From assembly GCF_021347895.1 (NCBI RefSeq), contig NC_067135.1, positions 21,835,847 to 21,899,846 on the forward strand: DNA of 64,000 nt, in the 5' to 3' direction. Positions within the stretch are counted from its first letter, which is position 1; each line of letters opens with the position of its first letter. Positions 1 through 14,871 of this stretch are shown in pieces. Below the pieces are notes generated by a model that saw only the letters and a program-made list of their open reading frames with translations, did not search any database and was not told where the DNA came from. Source of the DNA: Acanthochromis polyacanthus (lineage: Eukaryota; Chordata; Actinopteri; Pomacentridae). The position numbers were made by a program, and so were the translations under genes.

Positions 1-3000
1 CACACACAGTGCTCTCACCCGAAGTTTTATCTCTCAAAATGATGTAAAAACAGACCTGTGTCCAAAAATATCACTCTGTTCTTTACATTAGAGGAACAAT
101 AGCATGAACACCAAGTTGAGTAAAGCTTCACATAAAGGCAGAATATTATAATATCAGAACATTCGAGATGACGGCCTTGATGTGAAACACGACTGCATTC
201 TCGGGCAATATATCCCAATCTTCTTCAAATCCTAATAAAGCAAAAGATTAGTGTTGGAATTTAATTCTGAATATGTGATTTTGGAAAAATCTCATTATTT
301 TTTTTTACCAAATAACATGCAGAAGTCACAAAGAACTTTTTACCAATCATGTTTTTCTTGAATTTCTCCAAGTATTAATCTACCTACCTATCTATCTATC
401 TATCTATCCGGAATAAGAGGCAAAATCCAGGGTGACTGAGTCATTTATACTAAAGGTAGACCTAAATTATAGCAATGTTGGCATTTAAGAGTGGTTTTAA
501 GAGTGACTGGATCTAATTTTCCCTGGATTTTGTCTCTCAGGCTACACAGAGAAGTTAACCTTCTGAATTGTTGGAGATTGTATGAATCTTGATAAGAAAA
601 ATGTTTTAAAAAATGTGATTTGATTGAAAAGGTGACATATAAACATACTATTTTCCCTTTTTCAGATTATGAAGCATGATCAACCATCAGCTAAGCTAAA
701 GCAGTGCTCTATTCCTGATCTATTATTTCTCCAGGTATGTCTTCAGTCTGTCTTTCTGCAGAATTATGCAAAAACTAGCAGCTAAATTTCATGAAACTCA
801 GGGAATGCGCAGGAATGAATTTTGGTGCAGATATAGACAACTTTCTTTAAATGTCTGAGATAGATATTGGTTTGGTAGCACACTCCTACTGCCCTCCTAT
901 TTATTTATTTATTATTTTGTGATTAAGGATCCAGTCTGTCAGTAATTCAGTCACTTGTGTGAAACGGAATCTGATTCTGAATTAGATTAGAAGCATTATT
1001 AAGCCGCATTCTTTTCATTTTTTTTCTGGTTTAAGAACCTTTGACTATAATGACCATGTGTTATTTATTATTTAGCACTTTAATGCTTAAATAAGGTGTC
1101 ATCAGGTGATCGATGTTGAGTATAACGACTCAAACCATCGAACCAAAGTTGCATCTGGTCCAGATTTTGCTCCAATTTTGTCTTATAATCAGAACTTTTA
1201 GAAAATACTACTTGATGTTTTATTTTATTGTCTTTCGTGATCACCAAAGGATTAAAACACATCAAAACATTCTAATTAATTCTGTTTGGTGCTAGTGTAG
1301 CTGCAGAATTCAAAGACAGTAACATCTTGAAATATTTTCAGAGTAATGTCAATTTATTAGAGATTATATGAAGCCTGTGGGTTCATATTGATGTACACAA
1401 TTTTCCGCTTAGTTGGCACTGTAAGTTTGAGCTGTAAATCAGAGGAATCAGCTGTTTATTTATTGCTACTAAACAGCTGACAAGTGAGAGACGTGTTAAT
1501 GTATGTATAATGGATTTAATGCAGAATGGTATGTTCTAGTGAATCATCAATTAGCAGATCAGCTCACATTCTGCCAGCATTTGTTTGATATCAGTACCAG
1601 ATGACAGTAATTTCATGGTAGCAGTGACAAGAAAATGAGTTCCTCGCCTGAAGCCATGTTCTGTTTGTCTGTGAGAAATCACAATGCATCCATAGATAAG
1701 GACTGTCGAAACACGTATTACACCGACTGACACAGACTCCACTTTGGTATTATGTCAATAGGTGATGATGTCTGTGGGCGTTAATGAGCATAGCTGTGAT
1801 AGGATTTAGATAAGAACTCCGAGTTGGAGCCTTGTGGCCTCTTTTTCTTAATTAAGTCAAGATGACGTGCTTGTTTCCTTAAATTAAATTCCCTTGACGA
1901 GTGTTTTTAATTGTAACCTCAAATGAAACTTATCAGAAACTAAACACCTCTCTGTGGGTTGGCGGAGCTGCCACTAATAATATTATTAGTCTGCAGATAA
2001 AGAGATCGATGACCTGTTAAATACAATAAATATGAGACAACATGTGTAATGGATAAAATATTAAACTGTGAAGATGACACACTGATACTGTCTTTCTTTG
2101 TGTTTCCACATTTATTTATAGTGAGAAAAGTTTTTAAAAACAGCAAATTACACTTTAAAGCTTTTGGGAAAGGACTGTGTTATATTTTAAATTATGCAAC
2201 AACTCTTGCTTATTTTTATTTAAACTGATGATAATATGCGTTCCAAACACAAAACCCAAATGTGGGTTTGTATGAATGCCAAAAATGACCTAATTAACCG
2301 ACACAATTATGCAACTTTCTCTGCTCTGCAATTCTTGACTGACAAGTGAAGGTATTTTTATGGAAAGCAGCATGAAGGAATAAAAAATCTCTAAAAAAGC
2401 ATTATTTTAAACAAATAAACACTTTATACTGTTTATTCATACTATTTATTTAAGCAGTTAAAATAAATCTGAAACTCCAACACTCTATATTTGCCAACCT
2501 CACAACCAAAGGATTAATGTCTGCTTAATGCCTTAATGTTGAAAATAATGAAACACATCATTATGTTGTTAACTGATTATCATCATTTCTGTTGAATAAA
2601 TTACTCACTTTCTCACTTTTATGGGCTGCTGCAAATTGTTCTTGGATTTCAAAAAGCTCAAACACTGCTTTGGCATCTCAGGCTCTTGGATTTATCACCC
2701 AATAGAGTTGACACCCTGTTTAACAAAGCCTCATGTCTTTGCAGCACTTTGACTCTGAAATATTTGCCTGTTTACACATTAAAGGCTGTGAAATAATCTC
2801 TGAAACACCTGATTCAGCTGCAAGTTGCTCGAAGATGCGTGGAGAACCCTGTTTTTAGCTTAAATGGTGTTTCTTTGTGGCAAAATATCAAAAGAGGAGA
2901 GGCGAAGAGGCCACAAAACCACAGTTATTATGTCTGGAAGGTAGTTTCTGAACTGTAAATTAGGTGGAAATCTCGTGTCTTGGAGGTGTAGGCGAGCAGA

Positions 3001-3270
3001 AATGTTGCCTCATTGCAGAAGATGAAAAGTGTGCACGTGCAAATGATGATGTTGTGTGATCTTGGGCTGTTTGAAACATGGAGATGAATCCCACAGTGAC
3101 TTACCCTGCTGCCTTTCTCCGGGTTGCACCTACAGCCTCCACTGCAGTCTAGACCTGCACATGGCTCGTCAAATTTGGTGCCCTGCAGAGAACATCAGAA
3201 TGAAGGATGTTAAAAGAAAAAAAGAAACACTTTGGACAAACATGAGGTGAATTTTAGTAGACATTTGGGT
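1..3270. other. Unique AT-rich sequence, no gene recognised
   Basis: Apart from the short TATC microsatellite listed separately, I see only AT-rich sequence with stops in all frames. Open frames are at most about 70 codons and show no domain. The first eight bases are the end of a CA run. No convincing exon, RNA gene or complete mobile element was found. Confidence 0.5.
380..409. repeat. (CTAC/CTAT)n microsatellite
   Basis: A short tetranucleotide array: two or three CTAC units pass into about five CTAT units. It is a simple repeat with no coding meaning. Confidence 0.9.
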
Positions 3271-3521
3271 AAAATGGTAAATGGTCGTATTTATATAGCG
3301 CTTTGCATGATACATCACATTCACCCATTCACACACTGATGGTGGAAGCTGCCATGCAAGGCGCTAAGCACGACCCACCAGGAGCAATTAGGGATTCGAT
3401 GTCTTGCTCAGGGACACCTCGACATGAGCTCGACGGGCCGAGGATCGAACCGGCAACCTTCCAGTTACAAGACGGCCACTCTACCCACCGAGCCATGCCG
3501 CCCCCCCACTGAGCCATGCCG
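3271..3521 (+). repeat. Dispersed fish repeat with ATATAGCGCTTT terminus
   Basis: The segment opens with AAATGGTAAATGG and TTTATATAGCGCTTT, passes through CACCCATTCACACACTG, a TCTTGCTCAGGGACAC block and a block reading ATCGAACCGGCAACC, and ends in GAGCCATGCCGCC. I remember this order of blocks from a very common teleost interspersed repeat of uncertain class. The reverse complement of its left terminus appears again near 63.66 kb. The last dozen bases are partly duplicated just downstream (GAGCCATGCCG twice). Open frames across it on both strands are repeat sequence, not genes. Confidence 0.75.
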
Positions 3522-6500
3522 TGGTTTGGGGTGTTTTTCAGCAGCACTTACTTACAGATGGATTGTGGCATATAAAAAATGAAACATGTTGCAGCAAAAG
3601 GTTCAAATCCCATCAAACAAAGACAGAAAGAAGCACATCTCAGGTAAAAACACATGAGTCGTGAGGAAATTTTGCTGGTGCAGCAGCGAGACATTGGCAG
3701 ATTTACAGCCACTTAAAGGAGGTAGAAAGGAATTAAAAAAAAAAGATTCAGATCCAGTCAGAGCTGATTATGCGTGTAGACTGATTGAAGTGCATGATTT
3801 TTAAAGGGCACATATATTTCTGGATAAGCCAACACGTGCTCTCAAGCCCTCAGCATTGCGGGTGCAGCAGCTTTTCTTTTTTAGAGCAACAAAAATGCCA
3901 CAAATGCCCGCTGACTGTTGACACAATAACGGGAATATTCCACTGTTCCACCAAAATATGAATGTGTTGTTTTTACATTTTTCTCTCGGCAGCTTGACGT
4001 CCTTGCTTGCCTAAACTCTTCATTACAGTTTAATTAAACGGCAGCTGCAGAAGAGTTCAATTCAGTTCAACTCAATTCAACGTAGAAGCCTCCAAAGAGT
4101 CGAGAACAAAGTGGCGGTTTGTGCAAAGTTTGTGATGGCAAACTAGCACAATGCATAAACGCCTGAAGAGAACAAGCAGTGAAACATTTGAAATAATATT
4201 TGCTGCTAAACACCATCATAAAGCTCCAACTTCAAAAATAAAATCGTAAAATTGATTGCTTTTTTGAGAAAATATTTCATAAATCAACTAATCACGGAAA
4301 AAAAAAACTCTTTAAATTGTCTGTGTCGGTTTGGATTTCGAGGCTGCACTCGAAACTGACGATTTCAAGGTTTATTTGTCACAAAGTGAACTACAGCGGT
4401 GGAATTATTTTTTTACGATGGAAAGAATAAAAATCACATTCTTATAAAAGTTGCAAAGGGTCTGAACATCTGAATATAATCCACCATTAGGTACTTACAA
4501 CATCGGCCACAAATTCTGACTTTCAAACAGCAGCAGACAAAATACTCTCACCTCACGGTCAATTTTGTAGATTCAAGAAACAGTTTAATTGAAAACAGAA
4601 AAAAATCTGAGCTAATGTTGATAAATATCAGAAGCTCTAGAACATTCAATAAACGCATCTTGAGTTAAAGGAACATTGTTGAAAACACTATATTTTGATT
4701 CAAATTCTGAACAGCTACTTGGAATCCAGCAGCATTTGTATTTGTTATTCATGAATGTAACCTTTAAGTCAAGGTCATCTACAGATATTTGCAGAAACTA
4801 AGCTTGAAATAGCTTTGTCTTTGCTTTCGACCAGTTTATGATCTTTCTCTTTGCACACAGACTCCTCGGTTGTCATAACCGACCTTCATACCCTCCAATT
4901 TGATGCACAACATTTGCAGCGTATATACTCAGAGTGAATTGTAGATTAAGCTTTAGTTCACTGGGTGGCATTCCTGAGATTTCCGCTAAATGGCACGCAG
5001 CGCTTCGGACAGAGCTTCTATAAGCTGACATATGAATGGCACTAGTTCATAAACACGAGGCTCTCATAGCTTCAAAACACCGAACACATCCATTCACATG
5101 TTGGTCCTGTGGGTGGGAGGCTGAAGGATCAGACGATTAGCACAAATACAAGTGGGTTTTTTTATGTATTTGTGGCTAAAGGGTGCAAATTTTGCAGAAA
5201 TATGACTCACACATAATCAATTAACGTGCCTGATCACTCCAGTGTGAATGTAGAGTAAATGTCTCCTGTGTAGCTGAGGTGTAGGGTCAAATTCAGAGGT
5301 CTCAGTTGGACTTTTCTCTGCGATTACTGGATGAAAGGCTGTCGGGGGTGGAGGAGGAACAAAAGGGAGTCAGCTGGGGTGTGACGGAGGTTAAGAATGC
5401 AGGGACGGATGAGGAGAGAGTGTGACGAGGTGATAAAGTGTGAAGGTCTGAGCTTAAATGTGATCTGAGGGTGTATCAGTCTGTAACAATAGAGGTCAAA
5501 GACCCTCCAGGACCCTCCAGGACCCCAGTCAGGCAGCCTCAGCTGATCCAGACTGGATATTAAAAGAGCCTGGGAAAGTCTGGCACCACATGTGTTTGTC
5601 TGAGAGAACGAATCTCATTAAAGCTTGTGTTTTTAATTCATACATCACTATTATATCGATTGAGTCATCTGACATGATAATGCATAAAAGCAATAATGCC
5701 ATAATATCATATTTTCTTTGTCCCTAGAAGTTTCTAAGAAGTCGGGCACACGTCACTCAAGTATAAATCTCCTTCTAAACGGGATAAATCTTCTTCCGTT
5801 ACCTTAACTTTCAATATTTACTTTATTCGAGCGACAAATAATCGGAAGACAAACTGCAACATCTTTATTAGTCTGAGTCTTTCTGATTTTTCTTACACAG
5901 CAGGAAATTAGCAAATTGTATTTGTGTGTTTTCCCTTTGTGCTTCTGAAAATTACCTTGAAAATGAAACGCTACATGTCTCGCAGTTGAGTGAAATCAAA
6001 CACATACAAGAACAAAAAGTGACACAAATTCACATCAGGCTGTGACACTGGACACAAAAGTACACCGACCTCTTGAAATGTAAATCAATTACTTCCTTAG
6101 TTCCGGTCTTCTTCCTTCAGTCTCACTTTATGTCTTCTACTAGGGAAGGAAGTTAAAATATAGTGAGCGAACTGCTCTATCTGAGTATATAAGTTGAGGA
6201 GAGGCATTAGATTACTGCTGCCAGTGACTACTACAACTACTACCACCACAAACAAACATGGACATGGAGAAAGAAAAAGCACCGAGCATCGGGAGAGTGA
6301 GCCTGGCACAGAGAGAAGGAGGGGAAAGGTCAGTGGTGCCGGTACTGCTTTCTTCTCTCTGATCTCCTCAACTCCTCTAATTACAATGACAGAAGGAGGG
6401 CAACGGAGAAAGAAAGTGAGCAGCGAAACAAGAGAAAGGCAAGCGAGAGTGGGACAGAAAGAAGGCTGAAAGAAATGGAGGGAGAGTGGCGAGAGGGAGG

Positions 6501-9500
6501 GAGCTCAGATTAAACTCCTGGCAATGAGGCAGAAGACAGACAAGAGGCTAAAAATAGAAACAAAACAAGTGATTTGGAGCATTAATGGTGCTCACAATCA
6601 AGCCCAAAAAAGGGAAATGGATTGAAAAGTTCAGAAAAAGCAACAGAAAGTTGTGATGGCGCTGGAAGTCAACTTCTATCCAACTTGGTGTAAAGTTACC
6701 CTCATTATTTAGGTCTATTCTCTCGGCCTGAGCGGCCGATTCAGATTGTTGTCGCCCCTGAGATCCATTGTTCGGGGATGTAATCCTGCCTCCACCTGAG
6801 CAGGGCGGAGATGTGCTCAGGCACCAGTTCCCGTTAGATTCACGGGAGTCCACGCCCAGTTAGAAATGAAGGATGATACGGGCAAACAGACACTAAGCCA
6901 GGGCTCCAGGGGGAGAAATGTGAATAGAGAGCGGAGACAATGAGAATAGCACAGGATAATGGAAACGCATTGAACCGCACACGTGACCACATTTGGACGA
7001 GCCCATGCAGGTAACACTGCAGGAGCGCACAACATGCCGGTGAAGACTCTCCTCAAAAAGATCTTTCGTTCTAATCACTAAAAGGGCCTCAAAGTGGTCA
7101 CAAAACTGAAGTGCAGCAGCAAACAAACAGAACAAAGAAATATTAAGACAATGAGGTGAAATTACTTCATCAGCTCATCGCCCATTGAAATACAATCTGT
7201 GTGAGTCTGTCTGTGTGTTTATGCAAGTTTAAGCCACTGAGAACAAAAATGTGATAGGTTTAAGTTGGTATTTTGATCCCATAAAAATAAATTTGCAACA
7301 CAGAATTCCCCAAGAACAGTTTTAAGCACTTCACTTTTTCCTGAAAAAATATGAATGGGAACTGTTGACAGCAAGAACGTGTAAGATTGAATTTGAAGTG
7401 CATGTTTATTTTGGTGCAGTTTACAAGTGATTTTACATGTTTTAATCCTGTTTCCTGTGTTGCTTTTCTGCACATATTTTTATATGTAAAATAACTCACA
7501 TCACGACATGATACCATACGATACGTGGGATCAGGTTTGAGATGCCAAACATTTCGCCAAAGCTAAACGCTTTGAGCTGCACAAACTTAACTTCAATAAC
7601 CCTCATTGCATGGTTTGGAAGCAAAAGGTGCCATGTTGTGTGTTAGATTATAGCACAGTGGTTCAACAAGCAGCAATCAAGTTTACAGACTGTAAAGACT
7701 AAGCTGCCCTAATGTCCATGTTCAGATCATTCCAGAGCCTCGACATCTGAGAAATGAAATCTTAAAATCTATCCTAAAACAGTGGGAGCAGATGTAAAGA
7801 GGTTAAAAGAGAAGGGATGTGCTCATGTTTCTTGGTTCTAGTTAAAGGTCTGGCAGATGAAAGCATGTCAAATAGCTTCTGTGTCCTCAAAAGTTAAAAT
7901 CAATGGTATTTTTGACAAATCTCTAAGATAATAAAACTTCGTAATGCCTTGTTTTGTAACATGCTGTGTGCAGAAGTCCAAGTCTGAATAAAACCAGGTG
8001 ATTCCTCAAATGTAGGTTTCATTAGTGAGTGTGCATGTTTAAAGCTACCACTTCCTCCCACCCGGTCAGATGATATAAAGATAAATTCACCCAAGACAGA
8101 CAACCAGCTGAACCTCGAAAAGTTGAGGCACTTTTCACACAACTGTATTTGAGTTGCTGCCCGACGCCGTATACTTTGGCTGAACTGCTTAGGTAAAAGA
8201 AGTTACAGAAATGTAAATGCGTCGCATGGTTTGACATGTGCATGCTACAGCACTCCAGACAAAAGCACACAGCTCATAATTTTCATACGTGATTGAACAC
8301 GCTCCTCTGAATCCAGCAGTGTGTTCACGAACATCATTCTCCTCCGTTCTGTCATCCTGGCATTACCAAGCTATGGATCCTTCAGCTTTAGCTAATTCTC
8401 CCCAATCAATCTGTTTGCTCATACTTTACTGTCCAAACACCTTCATGTACATACGTCGCAGGGAGACTTTTTAAAAGCGCCTTTAATGCCTGTCTGAGAG
8501 TGGCAGCAGAGGGTAACGGCCGATGTCTGGACTTGCCCATTCATTCCCATACGCCCTGCTGATGTTATCCGGATGGAGGTTGAGTCTAGGGTTACCCAGA
8601 ATATGGGAAACGGCGACTCTTCCTGAGCTATATGCCTGAGACAAGAGTGTATGATCAAACGGGGCAGCATGTTATAGAATGCCTCGCTTTAAACACGATG
8701 GTGGCGGTTTGGTGGCTGCTCAGATACGACCAACTAGAATGTGTGATGTCGAGATTGATAGACGAACCGGGATGGTATACCTTTGAAGCAAATCGTGCAG
8801 ACAAGGAACAAAATGGGTCTTTCTGACAGGGATCCCTATCTCTACTTGAGAGAACAATATGGTAAATGTTTCCATTAGAGTCACGTCAGAGGTAGATGGT
8901 CCTCTAGACAAACAAGTTGTATGTTCAGAAAGAGGTAGCAGTCATGAACAGTGGAAAAAACAACACAAAGGCCAGAAGAGTTACTCAAGATATGGTCTTG
9001 CAATATGGCTGAGTGCAACATTCACATCACAGGAGCTGCACTTTTAGATGAAGTTAAAATGTGTCACAACATTAAAGACAAAGCATTGAGGTGCTAAGAA
9101 AAAAAATCCAGTCACAAAAAAATCATATTCTCAAGACATGATTTTATTCACATTTCTGTATATTTTGCTTCAATCCAAAAAAGAGAGAAAGAAATAAGAC
9201 TAATAATGCCATTTAAACTGAAACTGTGACTCCTATTGCAATCAAAATCTATCAACAATGACCAAACTATAGGATTTTAACACCAAAATGATTTTTTAAA
9301 AAAAACTACATTGGTCTGCAGCTCAAAATGTATTACTTTGAAAATAAAAGCTGCTAAATTGTGAGATGCTGGCCTTTTTTGTGCTTTTCCTCTTCAATCG
9401 TTTGCATCAACTTCATCTGACTCAAAGGTTTCTTTCACTTTGTACATACATAAAGAAACAAAGTCCACATTAGTAGGTTGAACGGTCGCAGTGGCATCAA

Positions 9501-10971
9501 CTAAACATAGAACTTTACCCACAAGAACAGAGTTTGAATCCTTTATAGGACATTTCTGATGGCATTTTCAGTCACTGTTGGCTTTCACTTTTTTTTAAAA
9601 ATTTAAATGCTTGTTTAGCCACTAGTCCTGTCACAAGGACAGTCACCAACAAACGTATGCAACTCATGAGTTTACTGCCTTCTTTGTGAAATTAGTTCAT
9701 ACTCATTTTGGTGTGATACTGAGCTATGGATCTCCAGCGCCACAACTCCACAACAACTCTTTAAATCCACTTTCATTGAGTTTCAAACATGTTTGCAGAT
9801 ATTTGCGTATTTAACACAATCAGCAGATAAAATGCTCATGTCTCTGTACTAACCTCAACCTGATGGAAACATCTGGCTCTGTAGCTGCTAACTACTTCAC
9901 TGTGTTCAGCAGCTGCTTTCTGGCTTTGCCTGCCTGCGGTTCACTGCGACGCAGGTCATGTTTATCGAGGCTTTTCTGCCGTAAACACCACTGTAAACAA
10001 CAGTGGACCAACAATCCTGCCACCGCAAATATGCTTTTGAGGAAGCTTGATTATGTGTACCAGAAACATCTCACAGATTGTGACCAATCTGACAGTCAGC
10101 GTATTTCCAGTGATTATCAAGTTTGGAGCTAAAAAAGAAATCTGAGGGTGGTAAAAGCAAAAGAGTGACCTAAAGATGCACCATTCTGATCTTTAATGTT
10201 GATTAATGCAGCTTAAAAGCGAGATTAAAGCGATGTTAAATACAAACAGAATACATGTGGATCATAATTGACTTTTTACTGCTAAGTGCTGTGCAGGAAT
10301 CTATTTAATCCACACTGTCAGTCATCATCACAGCATAATCCAACAGGAGGGAAAAATTTGCTTGAACACTTGCAAATTGAACCCTCGCTGCTCTAAGGAG
10401 GAGCCACTGTCAGTTATTACCAACAACACCTGAATGACATCCTCTGAGTGGCAGTGAGGATCATGAAAAATGAATTGTGTTTGACCTTGGAGGACTTTTT
10501 CACCTGAATGTCGACATTGAGGAAAAACCTCGAGGGGAAAAAACTGAGGGGGATGGGAGGTTGTGACTACTAATGCAAGTAAAGGAAAGGAAAAGGTCAT
10601 AAAGAGATGGCCTGCCATTCTTATCTCTTTCTTTTTCATCAGTTCGGACCTGTATTCCACCCAAACTCTTCCTCCCTCTTTAACTCCCCTTCATCACATC
10701 CTTCCTCTGCTTCTCTTCATCTCCATCTGTGACCCTGACATCCACCACAGGAGATTCTGCAGCTGTGTTTGGGCCTCCAGCGGTCCTCGTTTATGTCTGT
10801 TTACTCCACGCTGTGTGTTCAACTGTATATCTAGCATGAGATATAGTGACAAATGAGGACAGATTGGTGAGCATCTGTGCATTCAGGGTTGATTTGTGAT
10901 CTATGTATGAATGTGTTTGCGTGTGTAAATGTGTTCTAGCTCGCTTTGTGCTCTCGTTCACATGTGAGCAT
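3522..10971. other. Mostly unique sequence, no gene recognised
   Basis: About 7.4 kb without a recognisable gene. Visible local features are a small CCAGGACCCT duplication near 5.51 kb, a purine-rich stretch at about 6260-6540, and a non-repetitive stretch around 6.64-6.86 kb with balanced base composition. Overlapping open frames of 60-110 codons occur on both strands but none shows a known domain or a plausible exon structure. Confidence 0.45.
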
Positions 10972-10981
10972 TGTGTGTGTG

Positions 10982-11018
<37 letters not shown>
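10972..11018. repeat. (GT)n microsatellite, interrupted
   Basis: Two GT runs separated by a GTAG interruption. The array marks the left side of the dispersed repeat that follows. Confidence 0.95.
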
Positions 11019-12091
<1,073 letters not shown>

Positions 12092-12119
12092 TTCCTGGGA
12101 TCTTTCTGTATTGACTTTG
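12092..12119 (+). mobile_element. V-SINE-type fragment, left part, split by hAT insertion
   Basis: CCTGGGATCTTTCTG followed by a diverged GAGTTTG-like block matches the middle of the complete SINE at 24368-24732. The match continues at 13204 after the inserted hAT element. No tRNA-like head is seen upstream, so this SINE copy was already truncated at its 5' end. Confidence 0.75.
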
Positions 12120-13203
12120 CAGTGTTTCCCTTCCTATATGACCGACGAGGCGGGCCGCCTCATTACAATCATTGCTGCCTCACTGGTCCGCACCAAAAAA
12201 AAAAAAAGTAATGCTAAATATTAGAAAGCATTGGCACATAAGTCCGGTATATCCGGTATACTCCATCATTTCGTTTTTTGGGGATAAAAGCAGGTGCTTA
12301 TCACAGACATATGTCAAATTAAGTACCAAAACTATCGCATGTCATCAAAATAAAGTGAGCAATGCAGTGTAGGCATCGATCTCGCTTCCTTCACTGAGTT
12401 TGCTTACTGTTTTGTTGTCCGCGGCGATAGGAATTAACAGTGACTGCAAAAATGGCTCCAGTTAAAACATTTGGGCACGACAAAACCCGTTCTCACGAAC
12501 GAGACAAATGATTTCAATGGAATATAAAGTTCCTAGTTTCTTTTGATAAAATGATTCATAGAGTGCCCAAAATTATATCATTCAATGGCAAAACAAATTC
12601 TGTGTTCAAATTCTAGTTCTGTGTTCAAAAAGGTAACAGTTTTGAAAACAGAACTAACTCCTTCAGAAAACCAGTTGTTAACCCAGAGTTGAAGTTTTCT
12701 TTCACATTTTTAAGTAAAATGAAGATCATGACATAACCCTTTTATTATAAATAAAAATGAAGTGGGAATTTGGTACCTAACATGTAGTTGTTTTTAGAAA
12801 AAAAGTAAAAGTCACCACTTGATTCCAGATTCAAGTCCTTTGTCATCTTTTTCAAATTTGTAATAAGAACTGATGTGGCATTTTGGAATGGCTTGTGGAA
12901 ATCTGACCAGAAGACTGGACTAGTTGACATGTTTTTATCGCAAGGACAAGTGGGTTTATATTTGTCGTATTTTCTCCCTATCACTAATTTTTAGAAAAGA
13001 AACATGAAAATTTTATTCAATTTAGTTTTTGGAAATGGCTACAAATACAACAAAATGTGCTCCAAATTGTGCCAGAATGCCCCATTTTGCATCTTGATTT
13101 TCAAAATTTTTCCGGGGGGGCATGCCCCCAGACCCCCCCCTAGTTGCTTCGCGCCTCCGGCGCAACCCACCACCTCGCAGCCATTTCAACCCAGGGGAAA
13201 CAT
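12120..13203. mobile_element. Non-autonomous hAT-like element nested in a SINE
   Basis: The left end reads CAGTGTTTCCC. The right end, on the opposite strand, reads (CA)ATGTTTCCC. These are short terminal inverted repeats of the hAT type. The flanks are TGACTTTG at 12112-12119 and 13204-13211, the 8-bp target duplication expected for hAT. The identity can be stretched to TGACTTTGCA if two element bases are shared, so the exact ends are uncertain by 2 bp. Inside are a 15-bp near-palindrome (GAGGCGG/CCGCCTC) by the left end and a C/G-run block with CATGCCCCC near the right end. No frame encodes a transposase, so movement would need one supplied from elsewhere. Confidence 0.8.
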
Positions 13204-13476
13204 TGACTTTGCATTTTCTTCCTGTACATGCGTGGGTTTTCTCCGGGTACTCCGGCTTCCTCCCACAGTCCAAAAATATGCTGAGGTTAATTGATTACTC
13301 TAAATTGCCTGTAGGTGTGAATGTGAGTGTGGTTGTTTATCTGTATATGTAGCCCTGTGACAGACTGGTGACCTGTCCAGAGTGTCCCCTGCCTTCGCCC
13401 GAGTCAGCTGGGATAGGCTCCAGCACCCCCGCAACCCTAGTGAGGATAAAGCGGTGTATAGAGAATGGATGGATGG
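13204..13476 (+). mobile_element. V-SINE-type fragment, right part
   Basis: This resumes the SINE interrupted at 12119: GCATGCGTGGGTTTTCTCC, CCCACAGTCCAAAAATATGC, GACCTGTCCAGAGTGTCC, GCTGGGATAGGCTCCAGC and the tail GGATGGATGG. It aligns block by block with the complete copy at 24368. Together with 12092-12119 it forms one 5'-truncated SINE. Confidence 0.85.
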
Positions 13477-14388
13477 AAGTCGACAAAGGTAGTTTTACTT
13501 AATAAAACTCCTGATGAATCAACCTACGTCCACTTAACTGATATTTACAGGCAGCAGCAGAAGTTGTGCTTCTAGAAAACAGTCAACTGAAAGAAGATGA
13601 TTTGTCTCTAAGGGGTTAAAACTTATGAAATCTCGGCAGATATGGTGCTTTATTTAAACAGCTGACATAAGCAGTCATGAACGTCTCAGACGCATTTTGG
13701 GACTTCTAGTAAGCAGCATAATGGGGATATTCCCCTCTGCATTTCCCAATCTCTAATCCTGTTAAAACTTGCGTAATGTTGTGAAACACTTTAATGTCGG
13801 AGAATTAAATAAGAGCGCGTGTGGCTTCATGGCAAAGTCAAAGTAAACTGAGATTTCTGGAGCTAAGCTGATTCCAAGTGCCATAACTCCCCTGACAATG
13901 AAGACCTACAGAATCCCCCCCCCCCAAAAAAAAGAAAAACCTCAGTACAAACTGGGTGGAGCTTTTATCAAGTAAACTGACTGAAAAAAAATTTAACTAT
14001 GAAAAATCCCCCACTATCACAATCATTTTAATGATATAATAGAGATAAAAACATGCAAGACATCTTTTATGTGAACTGTTGAGCCATAAAAATATGATGC
14101 CTGCAGGGAAATATTCCAAAATAAAAATTTCTGCTTCAGGAAGGTGGAGGGAAATCTGAGGCATTTGACATTTAAACCACCCGATGCATATGAAGTACAT
14201 ATTTCATCAATCATCCTGCTCTGGTTTTGAAAAGCTTCCAAAGTTATCTACGAAGCCATCTTTTGTCCAGACTTGTAATATGCATATCCTCCCCCACCGG
14301 TGAGAACAATGTCAGGTTTCACTCCCTCTGAAAATGTAGATTCCTGCTCACTGACAGCTGAACTGCAAGGTAAAGGTGATTTAATATT

Positions 14389-14392
<4 letters not shown>
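13477..14392. other. Unique sequence, no gene recognised
   Basis: AT-rich sequence with a short C-run/A-run junction near 13.92 kb. I see no gene or complete repeat here. Confidence 0.5.

Positions 14393-14461
<69 letters not shown>
14393..14461. repeat. (GT)34 microsatellite
   Basis: A pure GT array of about 68 bp. The open frame that reads through it is valine-cysteine repeat and not a gene. Confidence 0.97.
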
Positions 14462-14871
14462 CATGTCACCAGAAGCAACATCAGTCAGGTTATCTTGACA
14501 TATAGCTGCAAGGACAGAAACACCAAAATACAGAAGCACAAAATCTAAATGTCATGTTGCAATCAGACGTGATTAATGTGTTTTCAAGCCTCCTTTTCAT
14601 CCAGAGCACTTTCATGTGACACACCTGTATCTGGCATTCAGTCGATCAGTTTTAGATGACATGTATGAAGCTAATCTGCCACTTGGCTGTCTCTGAAGAC
14701 ATCCAGCTATGCTCCAAGAAATCAGACCTTTTACGTCTTATTACCTTTATTACCTTATTACCTTATGTCTTATTAACAGAAAACTTAACTGCCATTAGTG
14801 AAAAACCAACAAAATCATGATCCACATCTGATACGCACTCCCGTTCAAGTTACTTGTCTTCTACATGGAGC
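14462..14871. other. Unique sequence, no gene recognised
   Basis: Non-repetitive sequence except for a short imperfect TTACCTTAT duplication around 14.74-14.77 kb. Nothing else recognised. Confidence 0.5.
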
